IMG/VR virus record: IMGVR_UViG_3300034407_002547
Span: 42,362 to 106,361 of that record
DNA length: 64,000 nt
Origin: a virus
Direction: 5' to 3' (one strand)
Shown here one piece after another: positions 16,921 through 24,540 of the stretch (the stretch's first letter is position 1; every line of letters begins with the position of its first letter). The notes beneath the pieces were generated by a model that ran no database searches, was not told the DNA's origin, and saw only the letters and a list, made by a program, of their open reading frames with translations. A program made the translations under genes and the position numbers.

Positions 16921-16948
16921 AGTATAACAGATTTAACACTGTTGTCAA
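16921..16948 (-). promoter_or_regulatory. Host sigma-70-type promoter of the exonuclease unit
   Basis: Minus strand TTGACA (16943-16948), 16-base spacer, TATACT (16921-16926). The expected start of transcription falls at or next to the ATG at 16914, so this early mRNA may also be leaderless. Confidence 0.8.
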
Positions 16949-17326
16949 CTATTTTTTTGGTTTAACTGTTTTTTTAGTTCCAGTTGTGCCTTTAAGGCTA
17001 CTCTTAGGCGGCTTGTATGCTTTTTGAACTTTGCCGCCGCTAGTAACACTAGACTTGCGCATCTTGTTGAGCATGCTTAATAACTTGCTTGCCGGATTTA
17101 CACGTTTAGTCTTCTTGGCTTTGCGAGCTGCTTGAGCACTCTTGGTCTTGCGAGTCTTCTTCATTTGAGCTCGCTTGGCTTGATCAATCGGAGCATCGCA
17201 ATCTTTTGCATTGCTAACAACACGACCGTTTCGTGGGCCGCTAGTACAACGCCATTTGGTTTTCAGTTTGTTACCTGTACGACTAAAAACCATTTCGTGT
17301 TCGGTGATAAATTCTTCTGCTCTCAT
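16949..17326 (-). CDS. Very basic internal head protein with capsid-targeting N-terminus (125 aa)
   Basis: The start at 17326 is set by a TAATG overlap with the stop of gp13; the frame is open a few codons further upstream inside gp13. It begins MRAEEFITE|HEM, matching the targeting/gp21 cleavage pattern. A short zinc-like or basic region (KWRCTSGPRNGRVVSNAKDC) is followed by about 80 residues dominated by Lys, Arg, Ala and Thr (MKKTRKTKSAQAARKAKKTK), like a histone tail. It is likely a nucleoid-type protein packaged with DNA, comparable in principle to T4 internal proteins. Confidence 0.75.
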   Translation of the reverse strand: MRAEEFITEHEMVFSRTGNKLKTKWRCTSGPRNGRVVSNAKDCDAPIDQAKRAQMKKTRKTKSAQAARKAKKTKRVNPASKLLSMLNKMRKSSVTSGGKVQKAYKPPKSSLKGTTGTKKTVKPKK

Positions 17327-18099
17327 TATCCAATTACCCAAGTAAGAGGCTGTGAGCCGTCAACATAGTTTTTAAGCTCTTCAATTTTTTCAGCCATGAT
17401 AGCAGATCCCTCGGCTTTCATCTGTGCACCGTTTAGTGCAGTGCCGCCTTGTGGACCTGCAATAGTAGCAAACTTTTCTCTAGCTTCGCCGATCATTAAT
17501 TTACAATTGCCAATCATATAATCCTTTATCCATTGCGAGATAGAAAAATCACTGAGTAGTTGTGCTTCGGGACGCAGATTGTAACACCAAAGTAATACAA
17601 CTTCTCCACTGCCTTTGATATCACGCATTAGTGTTATCTCTTTAGATGCACTATTGTAAGTGTAATTCAAAAATCCACCAAACATCTTAGCAGTAAGCTC
17701 AACATACTGGCTATAAAAATCATAGGTAGCAAGTCCGCCCATGGTGTTACCATTTAACAAATATGTGTTAAGTGCAGCTGAACTAAATGGTTCGAACGCA
17801 CTGCCTTCTCCGCCGTTGTCCCAACCAATGGTTCTTCTGAACACTTGTCTAACAGTTTGTATTTCGCTGGGCAAGGTATAAACATTTACACCATCCTGTA
17901 ATTTTAGAAAGTTGTAGCTTTCCTCAAACGCATTTTCGGCTCGTTGGCGATATGTGCCGATAGCTCGCTGATACGATGCTTCGTAGTGCTCTGCATCAAG
18001 TTCTAAGTCAATCATCCCGTCGCCAAGTTGAAGCTTTACATAGTCAATTGTTTGCTGCTTGAGCGTTTCAAGAGTTTGATTAAGTGTTACTGTTGCCAT
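17326..18099 (-). CDS. 13: Neck protein, gp13
   Basis: 257 residues (T4 gp13: 309). Recognisable neck features of marine T4-like gp13 are VYTLPSEIQTVRQVFRR, ATYDFYSQYVELTAKMFGGFLNYTYN, and the C-terminal QWIKDYMIGNCKLMIGEAREKF, each quoted in part. gp13 joins the portal vertex after packaging and prepares it for the tail. Its partner gp14 is the first gene of the plus-strand unit at 20716. Preceded by a GCTAAATA late promoter and AAGGA. Confidence 0.88.
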   Translation of the reverse strand: MATVTLNQTLETLKQQTIDYVKLQLGDGMIDLELDAEHYEASYQRAIGTYRQRAENAFEESYNFLKLQDGVNVYTLPSEIQTVRQVFRRTIGWDNGGEGSAFEPFSSAALNTYLLNGNTMGGLATYDFYSQYVELTAKMFGGFLNYTYNSASKEITLMRDIKGSGEVVLLWCYNLRPEAQLLSDFSISQWIKDYMIGNCKLMIGEAREKFATIAGPQGGTALNGAQMKAEGSAIMAEKIEELKNYVDGSQPLTWVIG

Positions 18100-18121
18100 T
18101 TATACTGCCGTCCTTATACAG

Positions 18122-18129
18122 TATTTAGC
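18122..18129 (-). promoter_or_regulatory. Late promoter GCTAAATA of gp13
   Basis: Minus strand, 22 bases before the ATG at 18099, with AAGGA in the leader. It lies between gp13 and the preceding early-promoter gene. Confidence 0.62.
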
Positions 18130-18133
18130 ATTA

Positions 18134-19390
18134 TCACCAAGCCTTGAGTATTACTACATGATCATTTCCTCGACCGTTGTACTTTACTTCAGTAGCTTTG
18201 ATGTCTTGAAAAATCTTACGACAAGCAGGTTTACCGCCCTTTAAGAATGCTTTAAGTTGTTCTGCTGGTTTGCGCAACGTTTTACTCACACTCTTACTAG
18301 GATCATACCCAATAACTGTATTGCTCTTAATAGTATACGTTTGAGTCATATCGTCTGCAATAAGATGTATCAACTTTCGTGTTGATGTATTGTACAGCCA
18401 AGCTTCGCTACCATTTACTAGTTTTTCTGCACTAACACTGGTTAACTTTAGATCTGCAAACTCTTTAAGATACTTGAACTTGCGTACAATTTGTGCTGGC
18501 GTCTTTTGCTTGATTGCACGTGGCTTGCGTTCTACTTTTTTAACTTGTACATAACTTGCACAGTCGGCAATTGCTTTTTCAAGAAACTTGTGTATTGCAC
18601 GAATTTGTAGTTTTCCTAAATGTGCATATCCTTCTTTGAGCTGTTCGTGCATGTCTTTTTCGTGTTCGCTCATTTTCTTTAGTTTTGCAGGTGTAGGTGT
18701 ATTCATCAACTCTGTTAACTCAGATAGCTGATTTTTAAGTGGCTCCGAAATTATATCAATTGTCTGCGGTGGGCAACTTTTGCTTCTTAGCAAACTCATA
18801 ACTGAGAACTTTTCAGGATTTTTGTATTCACTAGCAGCAAATTCATCAAAAAGTTCATCAATTTCTCCACCAATTTCCATGGTTTTATCTCGCATGTTTT
18901 CTTGTACCGTGCGGCGGGCAGTTTCTGGTTTAACAACTTCGTCCTCTTCGTCCAGGCCCGATGTATCAATTTTAGAAAGTGCTTCGTCAATTTTTTTGCG
19001 TATAAAAATCGAGATTGGTTGCAGGTCTCCAACAGTCCCGGGTAACGTTTGCCAATATGCATTGTGTTCTGGATGCAAATCAGGCATACCGTTACGCAAA
19101 CATCTTGTGTAGATTCCAATTAGCACAAGACCAACAGAACCGTGTTTGCGCATACGTTTAATATCGTTGTTGTTGTAGCCAGAATCTTTCATCCATTCAA
19201 TTAGGTCAGGAAAAACATCTGCTGCTTTTTTATCTGCATAGTAAGAATCAAACACACGACGGCGATATTTGTGATATGCAGCACCGCTCATTTTTAGTGC
19301 ATCATCCCATGCTGCATCTACTTTGCTACGCTTTCTACGAGCCACTGGTGCTTTCTTTGGAGGAAGTTTAATACCTGCTACTTTTGCCAT
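18134..19390 (-). CDS. Conserved T4-like phage protein, basic termini (418 aa), function unknown
   Basis: The N-terminus is basic and Ala/Pro/Lys-rich (KLPPKKAPVARRKRSK), and the C-terminal third is also lysine-rich (KKVERKPRAIKQKT), suggesting nucleic-acid contact. The middle is helical and acidic (LDEEDEVVKPE). I recall similar proteins in marine T4-like phages without an assigned function. It has a strong host-type promoter (TTGACA/TATAAT) and AGGAG, so it is probably an early gene although it sits among late neck genes. It contains no catalytic motif I can identify. Confidence 0.65.
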   Translation of the reverse strand: MAKVAGIKLPPKKAPVARRKRSKVDAAWDDALKMSGAAYHKYRRRVFDSYYADKKAADVFPDLIEWMKDSGYNNNDIKRMRKHGSVGLVLIGIYTRCLRNGMPDLHPEHNAYWQTLPGTVGDLQPISIFIRKKIDEALSKIDTSGLDEEDEVVKPETARRTVQENMRDKTMEIGGEIDELFDEFAASEYKNPEKFSVMSLLRSKSCPPQTIDIISEPLKNQLSELTELMNTPTPAKLKKMSEHEKDMHEQLKEGYAHLGKLQIRAIHKFLEKAIADCASYVQVKKVERKPRAIKQKTPAQIVRKFKYLKEFADLKLTSVSAEKLVNGSEAWLYNTSTRKLIHLIADDMTQTYTIKSNTVIGYDPSKSVSKTLRKPAEQLKAFLKGGKPACRKIFQDIKATEVKYNGRGNDHVVILKAW

Positions 19391-19414
19391 TGTTTATCTC
19401 CTATCAACAATTTT

Positions 19415-19442
19415 ATTATAGCACAACTAGTCTACGTGTCAA
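19415..19442 (-). promoter_or_regulatory. Strong host sigma-70-type promoter (minus)
   Basis: Consensus TTGACA (19437-19442), 16-base spacer and consensus TATAAT (19415-19420) on the minus strand, 24 bases before the ATG at 19390. Part of a divergent early-promoter pair. Confidence 0.85.
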
Positions 19443-19476
19443 CCTAATCTTTTTTTGTTCTAATACAAGAAAACGG

Positions 19477-19505
19477 TTGACATTGTGATATGTTAATGCT
19501 ATATT
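19477..19505 (+). promoter_or_regulatory. Host sigma-70-type promoter (plus) of the small early genes
   Basis: TTGACA (19477-19482), 17-base spacer, TATATT (19500-19505). It drives the four small genes at 19.5-20.7 kb. It lies 34 bases from the opposing promoter's -35 box. Confidence 0.82.
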
Positions 19506-19535
19506 ATATATAAGTTAGCAAGCATGGAGCATACA

Positions 19536-19787
19536 ATGTTTAGAATTCCTAGTTTTTATAAGTTTGATACTTCCTTTGAAGATGCTAAAACAACAATCTC
19601 CTGTTACGGACGTGGTGATTTACTCGAAGGAATGCAAGCAATGAATCGTGTGTGGGACGAACATTGCGCTAGTTACACAAGTGACAATGCTCGATTTGAT
19701 GATGATTCAGATTTTTACGAATTCTACGAAGCAGAAGTAAATGCTTACAACAAAGTTTACGAAACAATGCAACCACTTTTTGCGTAA
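19536..19787 (+). CDS. Small acidic early protein (83 aa)
   Basis: Begins MFRIPSFYKFDTSFED and is rich in Asp, Glu and Tyr (FDDDSDFYEFYEAE). GGAG sits six bases before this ATG; an in-frame ATG at 19524 is possible but overlaps that ribosome site. No recognised family. As the first gene after a strong early promoter it may act against a host function. Confidence 0.65.
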   Translation: MFRIPSFYKFDTSFEDAKTTISCYGRGDLLEGMQAMNRVWDEHCASYTSDNARFDDDSDFYEFYEAEVNAYNKVYETMQPLFA

Positions 19788-19798
19788 GGAGATATAAA

Positions 19799-20203
19799 AT
19801 GGAAACTTTTACATACAGCGATGATGGTTTCTCAGACCTTCACAAAGATGTTTACGGATTTCGCCCACGTGGCATTATCCTTAGCAACTGGAACATTCTG
19901 CCACCTGCTGAAAAGAAAGTTCGTTGGGATCAACTTTGTGAAGAGCTTGAAGCAAATACTAAGTTTAAAAACGAACAAGAAGTTAAGGCAGTAGCTCGGT
20001 TTGAAGATCGGATTCAAGATGCAATTAGTCTTGGTGCTAGTAACCGTGTTGAGGCTCTTCGCTGGATTACTGGCTCTGAAACTTTTTATCACGGACAAGA
20101 TGTAGAGCATTTTGTTTGGGAGCAAGGTATTTTATTTACTAAGTATGGTAAGCAATTAGTAAAAGATCTTTTACTAGTTGTTGAATATAAGGAGTGTGCA
20201 TAA
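19799..20203 (+). CDS. Conserved phage protein of the 'DLHKDVYGFRP' type (134 aa)
   Basis: The N-terminus METFTYSDDGFSDLHKDVYG followed by FRPRG is a pattern I know from many unrelated phages and some plasmids, always annotated as hypothetical. The remainder is helical and charged (ELEANTKFKNEQEVKAVARFEDR), with a tyrosine/tryptophan-rich end. AAGGAG lies before the ATG. It is the second gene in the early unit. Confidence 0.75.
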   Translation: METFTYSDDGFSDLHKDVYGFRPRGIILSNWNILPPAEKKVRWDQLCEELEANTKFKNEQEVKAVARFEDRIQDAISLGASNRVEALRWITGSETFYHGQDVEHFVWEQGILFTKYGKQLVKDLLLVVEYKECA

Positions 20204-20392
20204 ATGAGCATGAATCACGATGCAAAGCCTATAGACGAAGAACTAGAACGTATGAAGGCCGAGTTTCTTGCTAAAGGCGGCGAAGTTACCAAAGGAAAAA
20301 CCAAAGCTATGGCAAGTGAACTTGGCATCAGCAACAATACATGGAATAACAAACTGACCAAAGCTGAAAAAGATGCAAAGGCAGGTAAATGA
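20204..20392 (+). CDS. Small basic helix-turn-helix-like protein (62 aa)
   Basis: It starts directly after the previous stop codon, with AAGGAG upstream. Residues 33-55 (TKAMASELGISNNTWNNKLT) look like a short helix-turn-helix, and Lys-rich flanks support DNA binding. It could be a small regulator, but the fold is inferred by eye only. Confidence 0.5.
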   Translation: MSMNHDAKPIDEELERMKAEFLAKGGEVTKGKTKAMASELGISNNTWNNKLTKAEKDAKAGK

Positions 20393-20673
20393 TCAAGAGT
20401 TTGTTATTAATAGGAATGTTAGGATCAGCAGCTGATGCCAGAGAAGCAATAGTTATCGGTAGTGGTGTTGATGATAAAGGATTTAGGTGGTCTACTGGAT
20501 ACACCGATGAGTATAGTTCATGTGGTGATGTACTTGAAAAATTAAATAAAGATTTCTCAAATTTTCAAATCGAATACACTTATAATTATCGCACATACGA
20601 TCAAGGATTTGTGGTATATTATACTGACAATGGTGGTACCACACTCTGGATGTGCCATCACAATTCGTTTTAA
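20389..20673 (+). CDS. Small secreted or periplasmic protein with signal peptide (94 aa)
   Basis: The N-terminus MIKSLLLIGMLGSAADAREA has a Lys, a hydrophobic core and an Ala-Asp-Ala cleavage site typical of Sec signal peptides. The mature part is about 76 residues, aromatic-rich, with one Cys near each end (SSCGD and WMCHHN) that could form a disulfide. It overlaps the previous gene by four bases. An envelope role such as superinfection exclusion or lysis control is possible but not shown. Confidence 0.6.
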   Translation: MIKSLLLIGMLGSAADAREAIVIGSGVDDKGFRWSTGYTDEYSSCGDVLEKLNKDFSNFQIEYTYNYRTYDQGFVVYYTDNGGTTLWMCHHNSF

Positions 20674-20689
20674 TCAATAGCATGCAAGC

Positions 20690-20697
20690 GATAAATA
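20690..20697 (+). promoter_or_regulatory. Late promoter GATAAATA of gp14
   Basis: Plus strand, 18 bases before the ATG at 20716 with GAGGAAT in between. It separates the early small genes from the late neck/sheath-terminator genes. Confidence 0.68.
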
Positions 20698-20715
20698 CAT
20701 GCAGAGGAATACTGT

Positions 20716-22041
20716 ATGCCACGCTTGAGTTTATATCGACCAAATCGCCAAAACGATTACAAATTTATTGACCGTACTATATCTGAAATGTATCAGGTTG
20801 GCGGAGTTGATATGTTTGTCCACAAATACCTTGGGCCACAACCGCACGGCGATGATAGCTCAAGTGTTAGCGGTGGTACACAAGATGCTACACAACCGGC
20901 ATACAGCACTGAATCGCCACTGTTTATCGAAGATTTATTCCTGCTTGAAAACAGAGATCGCAAATACGACGATGATGTTTACGAGATGCGGGGCGTTTAC
21001 AATTCACAAGATGTTGATTTTGACTTGAGCCAATTCGGTTTGTTTTTAAACAATGACACATTGTTCATTACATTCCATTATAACTTTATGATCGACACGC
21101 TGGGACGCAAACTGATGAACGGTGACGTTCTTGAGCTGCCTAACCTTAAGGATTTTCATCCTCTTGACAGTGGCATTGCTAAAGCAATACCCAAGTATTA
21201 TGTAATACAAGATGCTTCGTTTGCCAGTGAAGGGTTTAGTCAAACTTGGCTACCTCACTTGTGGCGTGTTAAAGCAACTCCTCTAGTTGGCGCACAAGAA
21301 TACAACGATATTCTCAAAAAGCCATTTGAAGTTGACAATATTTGGGACAATGGAAATTATTACCCAAGTGGTAGTATTGTGTTGTTTGGCAATCAGTATT
21401 ACCAAGCAAAGATTGACACACCAGTTGGTACCGAAATTACCAATACTGTGCATTGGAAAGAGATTGAGCCTAAGAGTGAACTCGCAACATTTGGTACAGT
21501 TACTAAAGATCTCGAAATCAACAATGCTATTCTTACACAAGCAGAGTACGAAGTTCCACTAAGCGGATACGACACTGTAGAGTTTTATATTGTACCTACA
21601 AACGAAGATGGTACACCTGCTGACCCTGATAGCTACACAGTTGACGAAACTGGTATCACAGTCGACACAACAGATGTTAATGTCGACGGGCAACCCCAGT
21701 CCCCGAGAGCCAATGGATACACGCTAGGATATCTAACCGGTGACGGTATTGCACCAAACGGATTACCAGTTACACCTGGTATCAGCTTTCCTCCTGGGCC
21801 ACACGAAGGAGACTTTGCTTTGAGACTTGATTACTTTCCTAATAGACTTTTTCGCTACAACGGCACACGCTGGGTTAAGTACGAAGACAATGTAAGAACT
21901 GATCTTACTCCAGGTGCGTCAAACCAGACACTTCGTAGTAGTTTTGTTAACAATACAAACGAAACGCAAACATTGGATCGCGGAGAAATACCAGAGCGCC
22001 AGGGTCTTAACCACTTACTAAAACCACAGGCTGATAATTAA
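20716..22041 (+). CDS. 14: Neck protein, gp14-like
   Basis: 441 residues (T4 gp14: 256). The N-terminal half has the gp14 pattern: IDRTISEMYQVGGVDMFVHKYLG (quoted in part), VDFDLSQFGLFLNNDTLFITF, a GDVLELPNLKDFHP turn, then AIPKYYVIQDASFAS and the LPHLWRVKATP strand. Extra modules lie toward the C-terminus (IWDNGNYYPSGSIVLFGNQY and a PGPHEGDFALRLDYFPNRLF segment), reminiscent of small carbohydrate-binding or fibre-type domains. It sits directly upstream of gp15, as in T4. Confidence 0.75.
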   Translation: MPRLSLYRPNRQNDYKFIDRTISEMYQVGGVDMFVHKYLGPQPHGDDSSSVSGGTQDATQPAYSTESPLFIEDLFLLENRDRKYDDDVYEMRGVYNSQDVDFDLSQFGLFLNNDTLFITFHYNFMIDTLGRKLMNGDVLELPNLKDFHPLDSGIAKAIPKYYVIQDASFASEGFSQTWLPHLWRVKATPLVGAQEYNDILKKPFEVDNIWDNGNYYPSGSIVLFGNQYYQAKIDTPVGTEITNTVHWKEIEPKSELATFGTVTKDLEINNAILTQAEYEVPLSGYDTVEFYIVPTNEDGTPADPDSYTVDETGITVDTTDVNVDGQPQSPRANGYTLGYLTGDGIAPNGLPVTPGISFPPGPHEGDFALRLDYFPNRLFRYNGTRWVKYEDNVRTDLTPGASNQTLRSSFVNNTNETQTLDRGEIPERQGLNHLLKPQADN

Positions 22042-23429
22042 TGCAACAGTTTTTTTATGACGAGCAAATACGAAGATTTTTACTTCAAGTTACAAGAGTT
22101 TTCAGTAACTTCCAAGTTGAATACGGGCGTGACGAGTCAACAAATGCAGCCAGCTTGTATCGAGTACCTGTGCGCTATGGCGATGCAAGTCGAAATGCAG
22201 CAACTATTATGCAGCAAAACAGTGCCAATTCTTTACCAAGCACCCCTTTAATTACATTCCATGTTACCAATTTAAACTATGCTCGTGACCGCATGCAAGA
22301 ACCTTATTTTGTTGAAAAGCAAAATGTAAGGCAACGCTATTGGGATACAGACACTGAATCATACGAAACAACCCAGGGCACAGCTTTTACTGTTGAAAAA
22401 CTCATGCCTGTGCCGTACGATCTTGAAATTAATGTAGATATATGGACGTCTAATACCAATCAAAAATTGCAGTTGCTAGAACAAATACTAACACTGTTTA
22501 ATCCAAGTTTGGAAATTCAAAGCACAGATAATTTTATTGACTGGACGAGCCTTAGCGTAATGTATCTTGAGCAGGTTTCGTGGAGTTCTCGATCGGTCCC
22601 GCAGGGCACAGACAACCCAATTGATATAGCAACTCTTAGATTTAAGATGCCTATTTGGATTAGTCCACCAGCTAAAGTTAAAAAACTTGGTGTTGTTCAA
22701 AAAATTATTGCTAGTGTACTTGATGCAAATGGCGATTATGCAGAAGCAATACACAACAACGATTTGCTATTAGGAACAAGACAAAAGTTTACTCCTTACA
22801 ATTATCAAGTGTTGTTATTAGGAAACCAGTTACAAGTGCTAGAAACCAAAGCAGTAGTAACCAACAACGACGGAACAGAAGTTCCAACATCACCACCAAG
22901 TAATCTTATGTGGCACACTGTAGTTGACTTGTACGGTTCTTTACGCAACGGCATCAGTCAAGTCCGCATCGACAATCCATACGACGATACTGTTATTGTT
23001 GGCACAGTAGCATATCATCCATCTGACGATAGATTTTTGTTGTTTACTGTAGACACTGACACTATCCCACAGAACACATTAGATGCAGTTTCATCTATAG
23101 TTGATCCTCAACGAAACGGACCAGGTGCAGGACTTGATGCTGCCGCAACTGGACAAAGATACTTGTTTATTAATAACGCAACTGGTAGTTCTAAAGGCAA
23201 CGCTGCGGCATGGAGAGGAACCGATGGTGCCCCACTGGTAGCTGTTGCAAATGATATTGTTGAGTACGATGGCACACGCTGGAATGTTGTGTTTGATAGT
23301 TCAAACCCAAGCGGAGTGCAATACACAACAAACATAACCACTGGTATACAATATCGATGGGCTAACAACGAATGGCTCAAGAGTTACGAAGGATTGTACC
23401 CAGAAGGTGAATGGAGCTTGGTACTTTGA
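22041..23429 (+). CDS. 15: Tail completion/sheath stabiliser, gp15-like
   Basis: The N-terminus FFYDEQIRRFLLQVTRVFSN then FQVEYGRD and YRVPVRYGDASRNAA closely follows T4 gp15, which terminates the tail and docks it to the neck. The region through WISPPAKVKK (about residue 225) covers the core. It is 462 residues against 272 in T4; the added C-terminal ~200 residues contain modules with 'ATGQRYLFINNAT' and 'EYDGTRWNVVFD' shared in style with tail fibre and neck extensions. Its start overlaps the gp14 stop (TAATG). Confidence 0.85.
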   Translation: MQQFFYDEQIRRFLLQVTRVFSNFQVEYGRDESTNAASLYRVPVRYGDASRNAATIMQQNSANSLPSTPLITFHVTNLNYARDRMQEPYFVEKQNVRQRYWDTDTESYETTQGTAFTVEKLMPVPYDLEINVDIWTSNTNQKLQLLEQILTLFNPSLEIQSTDNFIDWTSLSVMYLEQVSWSSRSVPQGTDNPIDIATLRFKMPIWISPPAKVKKLGVVQKIIASVLDANGDYAEAIHNNDLLLGTRQKFTPYNYQVLLLGNQLQVLETKAVVTNNDGTEVPTSPPSNLMWHTVVDLYGSLRNGISQVRIDNPYDDTVIVGTVAYHPSDDRFLLFTVDTDTIPQNTLDAVSSIVDPQRNGPGAGLDAAATGQRYLFINNATGSSKGNAAAWRGTDGAPLVAVANDIVEYDGTRWNVVFDSSNPSGVQYTTNITTGIQYRWANNEWLKSYEGLYPEGEWSLVL

Positions 23430-23869
23430 TTAGCGCCGTTGGTGTTTGGTTTTACAGTATACAAACCAATCGGTATCTTTATTTACTACGCAACGATCCT
23501 AAAAATCCTGGATGCTGGGGGTTGCCTGGGGGTAAAGTCGAAGCTGGTGAAAGTTTAAGTAATGCTATTCAGCGAGAATGCCAAGAAGAAATTGGTATGT
23601 GGCCAGAGATAGTTAAACTCGTGCCAATTGAACAGTTTACAAGTGCTGACGAAAATTTTAGTTATCATACATTCTTTTGCTTGATTAATGAAGAATTTGT
23701 CCCTGTGCTTAACAACGAGCATCACGGGTATTCGTGGATTGATTCGGGAGTTAGACCAAGGCCATTGCATCCTGGGTTATGGACTACTATTAAATTTGAA
23801 GAAGTATTAGAAAAAATTAATACTGTAAAGAAATTTTATATATCACAGAGTGAAACGAACTTAGCATAA
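23411..23869 (+). CDS. Nudix hydrolase
   Basis: 152 residues with a complete Nudix box GGKVEAGESLSNAIQRECQEEIGM (about 40-63; the Gly, Glu, Arg-Glu and Glu-Glu residues are all present). Such enzymes hydrolyse nucleoside diphosphates linked to another group; the substrate here is unknown (T4 NudE or a mutagenic dNTP-type activity are examples). Its start lies 19 bases inside gp15, and its end overlaps the convergent minus gene by 34 bases. Confidence 0.9.
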   Translation: MELGTLISAVGVWFYSIQTNRYLYLLRNDPKNPGCWGLPGGKVEAGESLSNAIQRECQEEIGMWPEIVKLVPIEQFTSADENFSYHTFFCLINEEFVPVLNNEHHGYSWIDSGVRPRPLHPGLWTTIKFEEVLEKINTVKKFYISQSETNLA

Positions 23870-24525
23870 TCCCATCTTTCCACATTTCTATTATTACGCC
23901 ACACGTCCGGAGTAGGAATGTTGTCGCTTACGTGCACAAACTTTACCGCCGGGTATGTTAGCATAACATTGTTTATTTGTGATATCGAAGTTTCATCTTT
24001 TTCAAATTTAGGATTTGTGCCGTCAACACCGATTAGAAATATTTCTTTATGTCCATCAAAGCATGCTAACCAGATTGCAACCGCAACTGATCGTCCCCTA
24101 TACCCGTAAGGAACAAGATAAAATTCCCCAGGGGTTGTGATACAATTTCGTGCGTTACTGTACACACTGGTTTTTTCAGTGTATTTTTCCTTAACTAATT
24201 CATCTAATACCGGAATATCAAAGTCAACATAAAAATCACACTGTATCTCTCTCCAAGAGTCCTGGCAACCATAACTCTGCAAACGTTTACGTGATAAGTG
24301 GCCGCCGCTATGCCTCTGTATGTGATTTTTTAGATCAAATTTTCCGCCTGCGCTTGTATAAAAACGGCTTTCGCCGTGTCCAATTACTGCGGCACGACCT
24401 GAAATGTGTTGATTTTCAATTGGGTTATCAATCCATTCACGTTCTTGATGTTTTTTACCATCTTTGATTGTGTTGCTGATAATAACAAATTCCCCATCGT
24501 AATCTGTGCGATATCTTTCAGACAT
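23836..24525 (-). CDS. MptE-like/DUF115-type glycan-associated protein (229 aa)
   Basis: The C-terminal half has ITTPGEFYLVPYGYRG, AIWLACFDGHKEIFLIGVDG and VKFVHVSDNIPTP, the Rossmann-like pattern of the MptE/DUF115 and sialyltransferase-like group. A related gene is at 38811-39398 (shared LIDGHSDIYLIGMD-type strand). In marine phages these genes accompany tail fibres and may glycosylate or otherwise modify fibres or host surface sugars. The N-terminal 60 residues include GRAAVIGHGESR, a possible nucleotide-sugar loop. Located just downstream of the 24.5-26.2 kb fibre. Confidence 0.6.
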   Translation of the reverse strand: MSERYRTDYDGEFVIISNTIKDGKKHQEREWIDNPIENQHISGRAAVIGHGESRFYTSAGGKFDLKNHIQRHSGGHLSRKRLQSYGCQDSWREIQCDFYVDFDIPVLDELVKEKYTEKTSVYSNARNCITTPGEFYLVPYGYRGRSVAVAIWLACFDGHKEIFLIGVDGTNPKFEKDETSISQINNVMLTYPAVKFVHVSDNIPTPDVWRNNRNVERWDYAKFVSLCDI

Positions 24526-24540
24526 TTTTTATTATTACCT

